Assembly (NCBI GenBank): GCA_020631735.1
Contig: CM036225.1
Coordinates: forward strand, 68,498,662-68,562,661
Reading direction: 5' to 3'
Origin: Saccharum officinarum
Lineage: Eukaryota > Streptophyta > Magnoliopsida > Poales > Poaceae
DNA: 64,000 nucleotides
Shown: positions 47,394 to 58,793 of the stretch, one piece after another
Numbering within the stretch: the first letter of the stretch is position 1
How the letters are laid out: every line of letters begins with the position of its first letter
The notes under the pieces: model-generated
The model's input: only the letters and a program-made list of their open reading frames with translations
Database searches by the model: none
Told to the model about the DNA's origin: nothing
Program-made: the position numbers and the translations under genes

Positions 47394-47930
47394 CACGGAA
47401 ACGCAGGAGAGCTGCGTATCAACTAGGGTAGAAAATCATTAATAGAATGAGAAACATGTTGGCAATATGACAATGCGATAGCAACAGAATTATCTCAAAA
47501 AATATTGGCAGTTCACCTTCTATCCCTATGTGTCCCATTGGAAATTTCCATAGCTTGTAGAGTTCTCACACTTACACCAACTGGCAGTGCAAATGTTGAC
47601 CTTCCTGTTGATGGTGTGCGATTCGCTGCAGCGAGTCCACAACATTCTGACCTCACTAGGTAAACAATGACAGAGAAAATAAGGTTGCTTCAACATCTGA
47701 GGTTGTAAGTAGTTTCTTAGGTATATTTTAAGAAAGAAATCAATTCTCCTGTACCCTTCACTATTAGAAAAAAAGAACTTCATATTCACATTAAACATAA
47801 AAAATAAATTGTATCAACCGGAAACATCAAAGCAGCACCAGCATGAAACAAGAATGTACCAGCAAGAAACATAAAGTTTAATAGTACCATGTTTTTTAAA
47901 TAACTATATCTCGTGTTACAAGGAACTAGT
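47394..47930. other. No gene recognised (copy B)
   Basis: Starts with the LINE-tail-like phrase and then mixed sequence up to element 2. Confidence 0.3.
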
Positions 47931-50513
47931 TGTAACACCTAAAATTTTTGCATCTTTTAAAATAGAAGAAGTGGATTTAATTATGTATTTTAGTGAGCAT
48001 TTAACTTAGGGAAATAATAAATTTTATGAAATTAAAATCAAATATAAGGCTAGCTACATGTTGTTACACTCATGTTGCTGCATATTTAATTATGAGATGT
48101 TTGGTTTTGCTCAAATCAAAAAGGAGTTCAAAATCTCTTGAAAATGAATTTACAAAGTTATTTCATAAAAGAAAAAAGAAAATCCTTTATTTTTCCCCTC
48201 TTCCTTGGTTTTGGCCCGCTGGCCCAACCAACCCGCCTCCCCCTTGCTTCCGCATCCCAAGAGGGCACTGCCCAAGTTGGCCCGCTCGCCCTCTTCTTGG
48301 GCCGGCCCGTAGGCCAAGCCACAGCGCGCGCGCTCCCGCCCTCCTTCCGCTGACGCGCGGGGCCCGCGCCCACCATCACTGCCGCGTGGGGCCGCGGCGT
48401 CAGCCATCTCCTACCTCCCGCCGGGATGGCTGGGAGGCTTTCCTTTTTCTTGCCGCCGCCGTGTACTCCTCTTTCGATTCGTGTACTCCACGCATCAAAC
48501 GGTGGTCGCTAGGGCAAGTTTCACTCGCGCCAACGAGCTCGGTCACCGCCGACAATGGCGCGCCACCGTGCGGCCTTCTTCTCCGGCTGGTGCGCCGCCC
48601 CCTTCCTCCCTCTTCTAATCGGGACCGTTCGGATTAGATCCGACGGTCCAGATCGCCGGATACCCCTTCGGGGGTAAATTTTGTTAAAAAGCCCCCGGAA
48701 TTTCTTGAATCAAACCCGTAGTCCAAAACGTAAATCCCGAATACGTTTTCTTCTTTTGAAAGCGTAGTTGATCTCAGTAAATTCAAGAATACGTTTTCCT
48801 TTATTTACAAGTTTGCCACTGATTTTGTTTTAGACATAAAATGCTCATTTTAACTCCGTTTTGACCTGTTCAAATTCTGTTAGGTTCGTATTCGCGAGCT
48901 CTACATGTTAGTGCTATTATACAGTAGGTTTGTAATATTTAAATTTTGGATTTGTATTATAGTAATTATTTATCTATAGGAAATCTTAGTAAATTCATAA
49001 CTTCCGCGTTTCAACTCCGTTTTTCGTGATCTTTATATCTGTGAGATCGTAGCAATGTGTAGAATAGTTTTATAAACCTTTTATACTGATTTCTCTCTGT
49101 TGATGTACTATTCTAATCTAGTCTAGTTTTTCTTGCATGGATGATCTTGGAATGAGTGTTGTTGATTGTGGTTCGAGTAGACGGTAATTGTTACACGGGT
49201 GACGAGATCTACTGCTGTGATAATCCAGACCAGCAGGAGTTCTACGAGCAAGGCAAGTATAATATGGGATATTCCTTGTTGTCCTATTTATTATTTAATT
49301 AGTCATTTGCATGTGTCAATTTGCTCAACATAAGGATATCCTAGTCTTTGATTATCTTGTACCTTGTTACCGATGGGTTACACTTGCATATGGGTAGTTG
49401 CTAGCGCTCCACTTAAATACTAGAAATATGAACAATGACTATTGATTATATGCAACCCTTGTTAAAACTTGATTTTGAGAAACATGAATGTAGGGTGAGA
49501 GAGCTTGTGTATCACGATGCTCTTGGTCCTCCATAAGGACTTATTTATTGGCAAAAGTTGGGAACTACAGTACAACTGTGAGTGCCATATGGCTCTGGCT
49601 TTAGTCAAGTATGAAGACCTTTTCTAGCATGTTAGAGGTTATCCGAAAGGACGCAAAAGGGGTCTGCCGACTCGGGTATAGTTCGGCTCCTGTCCCTTTG
49701 TGTACAGGCTGCGTGTCATTGTGCCATTTAGGAAGGAGAGACCTATATCTATTTGCCACCGAAATCTAGCGGCCCTAACATGTTAGACGAACTTCTAAAA
49801 GGCTTCATAATAAACCCTGTCGGCCTTCCTTGGAAGTGGGCTAAGAGGCTGATCAACTCGGATGAAAGGGTAAATCACGACTCACAGTGAAAGTATACAC
49901 CTCTGCGCAGAGTTGAATAAACTGTTATAACAGCCGTGCCCACGGTTACGGGTGGCCCGGAAAACTGATGGAATAAATTAATCTTGGCTGATGATGTTAA
50001 TAACAATGATTAATGATGATGATTAATGATGATGTTTACTTATTCATGATACTGCTATGGTTACTTGGGGCTTAAGCATAACCATAATTTAATTAATGTT
50101 AAGGTGTAACTTATTAAAAGCAAACCGTAGTATAACCAGTGTCAACCTTTTGAGCCTCAAGAACCCCATATATCTTATTAAGTACGAGATGTACTTATGC
50201 TTGTTTATTTTCATTATTGGATAAAAATCCCGGATGGGTATAAATGGCAATGACTACGACGATTACTATGAGGACAACTAGGTTTGGTGTCAACCAGTCG
50301 ACCAGATCCTGTGGTGATGGAGACGTCCTTGGAGTTGTTTAGTTTATCTATCAGATCTCGAGACTTTGAGATGTTTTTTATTTATGTAATTAACTATGGT
50401 TCGTGATTGTAATAAGGCACTGAGTATGATATTTCTCCTTTACAATTTGTTCTATATGTTCTACACATATGGTTTGCATCCAAATTTTGTGGTTACAAAA
50501 TATGGACGTGATA
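47931..50513 (+). repeat. 5' LTR of Tekay-like element 2 (copy B)
   Basis: Partner of 27131-29708, about 2.58 kb. The mini-exon candidate is at 49181-49252 (72 bp, AG|GCAAGT donor). The 3' boundary is inferred from alignment with the solo LTR and the primer-binding site that follows. Confidence 0.75.
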
Positions 50514-50516
50514 AAT

Positions 50517-50528
50517 TAGTATCAGAGC
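50517..50528 (+). promoter_or_regulatory. Primer-binding site, element 2 (copy B)
   Basis: TAGTATCAGAGC, one mismatch to the initiator tRNA-Met PBS. Confidence 0.75.
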
Positions 50529-50702
50529 TCGTGTCGACTGTAAGATGCAAGCTTAGTTAGAAATGGTCGTTTACTACTTATTATTTTACTTGTTCTTGTT
50601 TACTACCTTAGTCTTGTTATTTGTTAAAATCTTTATGCTCCTTCCGCTTTATTCTATTATGAAATTATTGATTCTAATCCCATCTAAAAATAAATTTTGT
50701 AG

Positions 50703-51625
50703 ATGTCACGCACCAGGGAGACTGCCCACAAGAGCGTTGGAGCTGGCCTTCCACCCCGTGTCCTGTTCCTTGAAGAGGCGCCAGCCCCAGAGATTGTCAT
50801 CATCTCTGATGATGAAGAGGAGCCCATGATGGTGGAAGACGAACCCATGGAGGAGGACATCGTGCTCTTAGAGAACATCACTAGGCATAAGGAGGATGAT
50901 GAAGAACCTGCACCAGCTGCACCAACTCCACCACTTCCTGCATCGCCTGCACCAGCCCCAGCTGCACCTGCTGCAATGGGGGAGCAGGAGATGGCACCTG
51001 CTGATGAGGAAGAACCTGAAGAGGAGCCTGGGTGGACTCGTACCTACATCTACAAGCACGCTCCTCACACTGCTTACCATCACAAGCTGCTCAACGATAT
51101 GCTTCAGGACTACTACGCCGACCTAAACACTGGCATCCAGTACTATTGTGCTAAGCACACTCACCCTACTGAGGCGACTTACTGAAAGACGGAGGTGACT
51201 GTCACTGTCTGGAAAGACGACAAGAATGGCAGGGTGGTGAACACTATCCATGGCACACATCCAAGCGTGCTGAAGCTTTCAACAGTATGGAGGACGTCGC
51301 CCGGGAGGCATATGAGTACTACCATGGCTTACGGTATGAGGCTATGGAGGCAGACCGCTTTAGGTACTTGCCCCGCTATGACGCGCAGAAGAAGGATTGG
51401 GTGGTGACAGACCCTCAGCATAGCTCTCCTGCCTTGGACACTACAGTGCGGTATGCTCTTGCACTAAAGGTGGGGAACGAAGATCTCCAGAAGGAGCTGC
51501 GTGGAGTGTACAAGGCCACGAGGCGTTACCAGAAGGAGATCGACAAGCTGAGGGCTCGGCTGGGACAGCCTCCGCTCTACAAGAAGATGGATGAGGACTA
51601 TGACGTGCATCATGATGACTCTTAG
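50703..51625 (+). pseudogene. orf0 of element 2: diverged H3-tail-like N terminus, acidic domain, coiled coil
   Basis: The ATG follows TTTGTAG. The start reads M-SRTRETAHKSVG, which aligns with the histone H3 tail (identities at R2, T3, T6, A7, K9, S10, G12; K4 is Arg, Q5 Glu, R8 His). A PPR triplet then sits where H3 has APR. Next come a strongly acidic segment (about residues 35-70), a Pro/Ala-rich linker, a second acidic run, a Tyr-rich domain and, in the last third, a helical heptad-like stretch (YQKEIDKLRARL). The frame is broken by a TGA (51183-51185) and a frameshift near 51260. Rice RIRE3/RIRE8-type elements are known, from memory, to have an extra ORF before gag. No function is established. 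Confidence 0.7.
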
Positions 51626-52322
51626 AATTTGCGATGCCCTATTGTAATAAAGGTCGTTAGTCGTGTCGTTCGAGTCGAGTCGCTTGCTTGGGTCATGAAC
51701 TTTGATGTGTTTGATGGTTTGTTCTTGTGGTCATGCTTGAGTTGGACTTTTCCTTTGAATGCTGAGAACTCATGGGCTTGTCCGTGATTCTCTTAAGTTA
51801 AGTTTTAAGGTTTAGTTTGATGCTTAATAAAGTTTGGGGGTTCACTTTATCTATCTCCACTGTTGCTGTTTTCTGAGACTGTCTGTGTTCCTTATTTAAT
51901 ATCTCAGTTTTGGTACGTCCAAAAATCGTGAAAATTTTACAGCAGTAACTACACTTCGACACCTTTCCAACGCATCTGAGATCACCCTTATATCTGTTCT
52001 GGTCTAGGAGTTATAACAGTTTTAAGTTGAGGTTGCTGCGCTGACTGAGAGTCTGGAATAGTCTGGGTTGTACTCCTTTTTCGGCTGACATAATGACGGA
52101 ATCTGAAAACGTGTTAAATACAAAAGTTGCAGAGAACTTCTTAAGCTTTCCAACCATATATAGCACACCTTAATAGGATATCTGGAGTTAGAATTATATT
52201 CGTTTTACTAATCTATTGTCACTGGAATTCGCCTAGAAAATTTTAGATTTGTATCTTTTATCATTCATAAGTGATTTATAATTGGATAAACCCTAAATTT
52301 GAGCATGTGTTTTGAAAAACAG
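51626..52322 (+). other. Element 2 spacer between orf0 and gag (copy B)
   Basis: Non-coding. AATAAAG occurs soon after the orf0 stop and again near 51828. The spacer ends AAAAACAG directly before the gag ATG, an acceptor-like site. Confidence 0.6.
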
Positions 52323-52973
52323 ATGGCAGCTAGAGGACGTGGTAGGGGCAGAGGCCATGGCAGGAATGTCGCCATGGATCCACCCAACCCGCCTGTTGTG
52401 ACAATGGAGCAGCTGATGGGGATGCATGCTCAACTCTTGCAGGCAATGATGCAGCGTATGGACAATGAGCCTGTTGGAGGACCACCACCTGTCCATGTTA
52501 GGGACAAGCGTGGTGAATTTATGAAAGGACATCCACCGGTGTTTACACACTCTACTGATCCGTTGGATGCTGACGACTAGTTGCGCACGGTGGAAAAGCA
52601 ACTGGACATAGCTCAATGCAATGACATGGAAAAGGTGTTGTATGTATCGGGACAACTGCAGGGGGCAGCTCAAGATTGGTGGGATTCCTTCAAGTTTAGA
52701 CGCCCTGCACATGCCGCTCCTATTACTTGGGCGGAGTTTACTCAGAGCTTCAGGACATATCATATCCCAGATGGATTGATGGAGATTAAGCGGGAATAAT
52801 TTAGATCCCTGAGGCAGAAGTCTATGACCGTGAGTGAGTATCATGATAGGTTCACTCAATTATCACGCTATGCTCCTAATGAGGTGGCTAATGACGCAGA
52901 TAAGCAGCGTCACTTTCTCAAAGGTCTGAATGATGATCTTAGGTTGCAGCTGAAGATCACTACGTACCCTAAC
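52323..52973 (+). pseudogene. gag of element 2, truncated by element 3 insertion
   Basis: The ATG follows AACAG. The N terminus is Arg/Gly-rich (ARGRGRGRGHGR), followed by the Retrotrans_gag domain of Ty3/gypsy elements (QLQGAAQDWWDSF, WAEFTQSFR, MTVSEYHDRFTQLSRYAP). The frame has a TAG (52578-52580) and a TAA (52797-52799). It is cut at 52973 where element 3 inserted, so the rest of element 2 lies beyond the window. It would have formed the capsid of the virus-like particle. Confidence 0.85.
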
Positions 52974-55900
52974 TGTAACACCTCTGGGTGTTAAGCAGGC
53001 ATTCACATCCTAAATCATGAGCATTTGCATTTCATGCATGATCATCATCACATGTAAATTAAGTTAGAATTTATTTAAAACTGTGATAATCATGTTTGAA
53101 CTCTGAATTGGTAAAAGTCCCAGGTAGAAGCGGTAAAAATTTATGGAGCTATAGCTTTAAATAACTTAGAAATAAGTAGCATGATTTTTAGAGCAAGTTT
53201 TGTATTAAAAATCTCCCCAAAATTTTGGTTTAAAAAACATTCAAAAAAATGAGTTATCATTTAAAAATTTGACTTTAAATCATCAATTCAAAATCTATTT
53301 AGAATTTTGAAAAGTGCCCTAAATGAAAGTTGTAGAGAATTAGATTTTGAACAACTTTTGTTTTGGGGATAATTTATGAAAATATCTTTTTCATCTTCAA
53401 AATTTGAAATTGAATCAAATATAAAATCTGAAAATATATTTAGAAAAGAAAAAGGAATTTCTTACCTTCGCGGGCCGCTGCCCCATTTCCGGCCCAGCGA
53501 CCGAAGCCGGCCCGCGCTCGCCCGCGCGCTCGCCCGCGCGTGACCACGGCCCGGCCCACTCCGCGCGGCCTCCTCCTCCTCCTGCTCCCGCGCGCGCGCG
53601 TCTCGCTGGCGCCCGCGGCAGGCCGTGTCCGCCGCGTGTCGGCCGCATGCCGGCGACGCTCAGCGCGTGGCCGCTGTGGCCCCCGCTGCCCGAGCTTACC
53701 TCCGCCAGAGCCGCCTCCTCCTTCTCCACTCGCTCAGTCTTTCCCTTCTCGCCCCACAACAGAGAGCCAGCAGCAGCAGCGGTTCCGCCTCCGCCACCGT
53801 GCGCTATCACTGGCACTGCCGTTCCGGCCACCGCAGCGCACCAGCGATGCCTCCATCTAGCCCCGAGCTCCGCCTTTCCCTCGCGCAGCTCGTGCTCGCC
53901 TCCTTTGCTCGTGGTAAGCCTCCTCTCCACGTGAATTGCTCACCGGAGTTCTGGCCGAGTTCGCCGGAGTTTTTCCGCTCCGTAGACCGCTCTCTTCCGC
54001 CCCACCTTTTTCCCTTCTAGCACGCGCATCTTGCTCGCCATGGCTCACCGTTGCTCGAGCACCTTTCCAGCGACCGTGGCATGGTCGGGGATGACCGGCG
54101 GCGAGAACCGCGCAGTCAGCGCCTCTCTCTTCTTTGTGTGGCTGACATGTGGGGTCACGGGCCCACCTGTCTGCCTCCTCTCGCGCTCGCGTGTGCACTG
54201 CACCGGGTGCATCTAGCATTTTCAGCGGCTGCAGTTAAATGGGTTTTTGAAAATGATTTTTCAGAAATTGTTAAAAAGGGTTTCTAAAATCCATAACTTG
54301 CTCATTTTAGCTCCAAAAATTATGAAACAAATTTTGTAGTGTTCCTCTAGACTAGATCTACAGTTTAAAAATATTGCATGTTAAGATTTAAATACTTTGC
54401 TGTAGAGTTTTTATTTAATCACTAAAACTGTTGTTTTCTTGTTAAATATGTAGTAAATCACAGAAAGCTTAGAAAAATATGGTTCCACTTGCTATAATTT
54501 TCTTTTGTGATGTACTTGCTAGGAAAAATATATGCCATTCATGTTCTGTGGAAAAATCTTGAGTTGTAGTACAAGTGTTCAATATTGCTAATAATTGTTA
54601 TTTTTGCTAGAGAGAAAAATATGAATAAAACATGCATGTAATAATTTTTCTATAGTGATTATTTATTGTAAAGAATGTAGGAAAAATGTTAAATCTGTTG
54701 TTTGATACTTATCATAGTATAAAGTATTTTTATGCTCATTTTTAGGTCCTAGCTTGTTATTTTTGGATAGACAGTTCTGGTAATCCTAATACAATGAAAT
54801 TTTTGTGGTATGCTAGATTAGATGATAGAAAGCTATTGTAATTTTCTCAGATTTTGCTGTGCTACTAAAATAGGTGTTGCTGTTCAAACCTAGTTGCAAT
54901 TAGGGTTTTATTTAACCTTGTTAATGCATGACTAGTGAATAGGATTTTGCTTTGGTGTATCTTTGACGCATTTAATAAAATATGCTGACTTAGCATGGTA
55001 GTAGTAGTAGAAGAGAATGCAGTAGATGACATGTGCTTGTATTCTGTATAGTCTTGGATGATGTTGACTACCTTATAAAAGAAATGTATTCCTACTTTAT
55101 GAAATAAAGTGAACTTAATTATCTACATTTCATTCATCATGACCATTACATGTCATTTTCGTAATGCACCTAGGCATAAGCACTTATACGATTGCATCAT
55201 ATAGGATCGCAGGAAGTAACGTCGGTAGCAGTTCCCGAGGAGCCAGAAGAGCAGCCCGAGGAGAAGGAAGTGCCCGAAGCCAGCGAGGAGGTCGGTGAGG
55301 ATCTTCCGGAGTGCCCAGACCACCGTCCGAACTCTTTCGAGAGAGGTAAGCCCCGGAGCATTTCTCTCGCCCGGTTTGCAAATATTTTATGAATGCTTTA
55401 CGTTAACTGCTGCATTAAGTTTAGGAGTTGTTTGCAACCGTTGCTGCATTATACCTTTACTATGTTCTACCCTATCCTTGTCACCTTGTCATTTGTAGTC
55501 AAGTAATTGCTTAGCTTGCTTAGACCGGTAGAAGTCGGGTGATTTCCTGTCACCTGCGAGTTATAGGTGTTTACCTGGATCTGATTGAGAAAAGATGTCA
55601 TCATAAAATAACTAAGTGTTAATGTGAAATTGAGACCGGACGGAAACTTGCAAGGTTTCGGACTGTAGTGTTTTCCGTCTGTGTCGATTAAGGACCGTCA
55701 GTTGTTGGGCCTCGGGTCATGTTGAAGCATGCCTCACATTTAGCTGGCCGGATAAAGTACCTTCCGACCGTGAAGCTGGGAGATTATTCGGGCCGAGTGG
55801 ATTGCCCGCAACGCACTGTACCGGAGCAGTAGTGGCAGGATACGGGGGCGCGATGATAAGGCCAAAGAGCAGTCGGGCGGCCCCCGGGTACATGTGGTTC

Positions 55901-56816
55901 CTGGCAAGCTCGCGACTTCACCTGAATGGTTGACTCGGTGACCAACACCTCACTTTAGCGGGTGAGTGAGGTTTGTGTGAGGAATAACTTACCAGCTGGT
56001 TAATAATCGATTCGAATCGCCATCGTTCACTGGATAGTGAGCACTTGACTTGAGCTACTTCATCGTAGTAATATTGATGGAACACTTGGATAGTTATATG
56101 AAATATGGCATAATGGAAGTTGTTAGTGATCATTGGTTATCATTACCTGTTTAATTACATGTTACTTTAGTACAGGTGCAAATGTAGTTGACAGGTTAAT
56201 AAAGATTTAACTTGATGCAAAGCTTTTGTAAAGATTCTCTAAATACTAAAAATGCCTTTTTGCAAATGAGTCAGCTACCCCACCAGACAGCCTGTCATGA
56301 TTCCTTGGTGTCTTTTATTTTTGGTTCTGTCGGGTAAGTCTAGCTGAGTACCTTCTCGTACTTAGGGCTTTGTTCCCACTTGTTGCAGATGGGCAGATGT
56401 ATTACAGCTACTGTATCAACTGCCTCTATCCTGCAATGGGAGAAGCTTAGGACCATGGACAATGGTCATTCACTACATCTTGTCTGATTCTTTTGATGGA
56501 AGATGACCCTGAACTGGCAATGTATTTTGGAACTCTGGGTGCGTGTGTGATTTGAACCAAATGCTTCCGCTACTTTCAATTCGAAACTGGTTTGTAATAA
56601 CTATGTTTAAACTCTGATGTATTTGTGCCACAAATTTTTATGTAACTTGTGATGGTGACCGCTGAACTTATTACGATCTTGGCTGGTATGCAAGTTGGTT
56701 TGAAATCCATCGTGATTTCACGGACTACCGGGTTATACGGGCTTAAGTTTGCTAAATCGTCTGCTCGTTGGATGATTTTCTTACTTAATCTCGTATAATT
56801 GGTCTGTTCTGTTACA
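52974..56816 (+). repeat. 5' LTR of element 3 (3,843 bp)
   Basis: Starts TGTAACACC and ends CTGTTACA, with TGTAAC/GTTACA inverted tips. It contains a CpG-rich block (about 53470-54210), an AT-rich leader-like region, and a 133-bp open segment with splice-like ends (55213-55345). Very long LTRs of this type fit the Tekay/Del clade. Confidence 0.85.
55213..55345 (+). other. LTR mini-exon candidate (element 3)
   Basis: GGATCGCAG precedes it and GAGAG|GTAAGC ends it, both close to plant splice consensus. The segment is open in one frame and codes a very acidic peptide (VPEEPEEQPEEKEVPEASEE). It corresponds in place and character to the 72-bp segments in the other two LTR families, though longer and with a GT rather than GC donor. 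Confidence 0.5.
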
Positions 56817-56818
56817 GC

Positions 56819-56830
56819 TGGCATCGGAGC
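56819..56830 (+). promoter_or_regulatory. Primer-binding site, element 3
   Basis: TGGCATCGGAGC lies two bases after the LTR and differs at two positions from the initiator tRNA-Met PBS. Both differences are transitions. Confidence 0.75.
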
Positions 56831-57413
56831 ATGGTTTAGCGGGTTTACTATTCACAAGTGTATTTAAAACAAAAATGTGTTTGAAAAACGTGAATTACAA
56901 ACTAAGAGTGTGCCAGTGGTCATATCCTTTATGCCCAGTAAGGACTCTAGGTGGCTTAATTAAGTACTGACTTGGGGGTTCTTGCACCATATTTCTCTTT
57001 CGTTGCTCATACGGCGTGCTATTGTATGAGTGCCACTTACTTGGGTGGTAATGTATGGATCAGTTGCCTCTACGCCTCGGTAAGTGTGAGATGTGAGAGC
57101 ATGATCGGATACACCGCCGATCTAGGGAGAGTGCTTGTATGATACTAGAGTACTTACATGTTTTACGCATGTTTTTTACAAAAGTGTCGCATGTGTGGTT
57201 GTTCCGTCCGTTGAGGCGATGCCGTCAATAGGACGATGTTTTAGATGGTTACTACCATTGTACGCATATCTGGGGATTCGTGTAGAGCGTGTAGATAGAT
57301 TTACTGCTTTCATGCCATGCATTCCTCCCCTTATAAATTGATTATCCCCTTTCGATAAAATTTGTACCAACTTAAAATATGTTCTCACCGGGTAATCGAA
57401 ACTTTTGGTACAG
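56831..57413 (+). other. Element 3 leader between PBS and orf0
   Basis: No gene. It ends ACTTTTGGTACAG directly before the orf0 ATG, a good splice-acceptor match. Confidence 0.5.
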
Positions 57414-58433
57414 ATGGCCCGCACGAAGCAGACTGCCCGTAAGTCCATAGGTGGAAGAGTTGGAAGAGCACCCCGACGCCAGTTGGCCCCGCGGGAGCGC
57501 CGCAACACGGACACCTTTTTGAGTGAGTTTGGCATGCCAACTTTGCTTTGGAGAGTGCTCCATGATGTGGGGTACCCGGAGGGTCAGGAGACGGTGTACT
57601 CTTGGAGTGAGAACCAGTTGGCAGAGAATGGACTGGTAGTAGTGGAGATCACTGTCCCTGCTCTTGGTGATGCTCTAGAATGGGATGGTTGGCACTTGGA
57701 GTTTGAGGGACGCACTTCGGTTGAGGGTGCAGAGGGAGCAGCTTTCTGTGTCATCTGGGACATAATGAGCAGATTTCCCAATGAGCTAGCAGTAGCCTTG
57801 GCTGGCACTTTTCCGAGAGATGATCCTCGCGATGCTATTTGGGTACAGCCGCAAGGAAGTGCTTTAGTCAGAGGCCCAAGCGAAGGATAGGCTAGCGACA
57901 ACCACGCTATGAGTGCGATGTATGCAGCTATCAGAGCATACCAGAGTCTGGAGTGCACGTATTGGACTTTGACTAGTTTGCGTAGTGATGATCGGCTCAA
58001 AGCAAGAAAACAAAAGAAGAAGCAGGCACGTGCTATCGCTAGTTTGTAGGAGCAGTTGGCTGACATGAGCTTGCAGCGAGACCAGGCTCTAAAGAGGGGT
58101 GATAGTTCTATACAGCGGGTGCATGTGTTGACTCAGGCCAACAATAATGCAGACCGCATGATTAGACAGTTGGTTCACGAAAGGAATAAAGCCTGGAACG
58201 AGAGGAACCTCCTGAGGCAGAGGGTCGAGGAGCTAGAGGAGTACAATGTCAACTTGCATGAGGAGTTTCATGCGCTCTACAACGGGATTGGCTCGTATGC
58301 TCCTCCAGAAGCCGCCGGTATGGACGTCGACGACGATGAGGACGAGCCCACAGCCGCACCTGCCGACGATGACGCTGCTACTGATGGTAGCAATGGTGAC
58401 ATCTCCGACCCCGACGATGGCCCCGAGGAGTAG
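57414..58433 (+). pseudogene. orf0 of element 3: histone H3-tail mimic, central domain, coiled coil, acidic tail
   Basis: The start is ATG-GCC, so Met removal would expose Ala as in H3. Residues 2-11 read ARTKQTARKS, identical to H3 residues 1-10. GG, then APR and QLA follow in H3 order, with a three-residue insertion (VGR) and Arg in place of K14, K18 and K23. About residues 40-160 form a domain whose predicted helix-strand-strand-strand-helix order (TLLWRVLHDVG; VVVEITVP; AEGAAFCVIWDIM) recalls a dsRNA-binding fold, which is uncertain. A charged coiled-coil-like stretch (NERNLLRQRVEELEEYN) and an acidic tail (DVDDDEDE) close it. Two in-frame TAGs (57888-57890, 58047-58049) interrupt about 340 codons. 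Function is unknown; a chromatin or nuclear role is inferred. Confidence 0.85.
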
Positions 58434-58793
58434 GCTAGTTGCTTTGCGTTAGCTGCTAGGCCCTGTCACGATGACCTTCTTTTGGCTTCATGTATCTTAA
58501 TGTATCTCATTTGAACCTTGAGACTTGGTAGAATGTTGGATCTTGGTTGTTCATGCGATACCTGAGCACATAAAGTCCAGTGTGTGTATGCTGGCAACGT
58601 GGTTGTATTGGACGTGATGTTTGCATTTGAAGTAATTTCATTAGTGGTGTTGTTTTAATTGGAATGCGATTATTGTGCCTCTGTTTTGTTGTATGACTTC
58701 GTTCTCTCCAATGAGTTCAGTACGGCATAATTTTTTATTCACTCACAATTACTACAACTTCGCTTAATCATTACTTGTTGCTGAAATATGCAG
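58434..58793 (+). other. Element 3 spacer between orf0 and gag
   Basis: No gene. It ends TGAAATATGCAG directly before the gag ATG, preceded by a T-rich stretch, and so is acceptor-like. Confidence 0.5.

Larger units (their letters stand above)
31583..52303 (+). repeat. Duplicated block, copy B (starts at the gap)
   Basis: 20,721 bp matching 10788-31482 from the first base after the gap. The first ~1 kb shows extra indels against copy A, including a ~20-bp length difference near 32100. The middle is almost identical. Substitutions are rare (for example CCGG against CCAG near 15516 and 36327). It continues past 52303 into unique sequence. Confidence 0.9.

Noticed and set aside
10788..52303. 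Interpreting the 20.7-kb repeat as a recent segmental duplication
   Set aside because: The break points coincide with a 100-N gap and errors rise toward it; assembly overlap is simpler. It is kept as an alternative pending read depth.
57414..57890. Calling the H3-like start a host histone H3 gene or pseudogene
   Set aside because: Only the tail matches. The histone-fold part of H3 is absent, the following sequence is unrelated, and the ORF sits between the PBS and gag of a retrotransposon.
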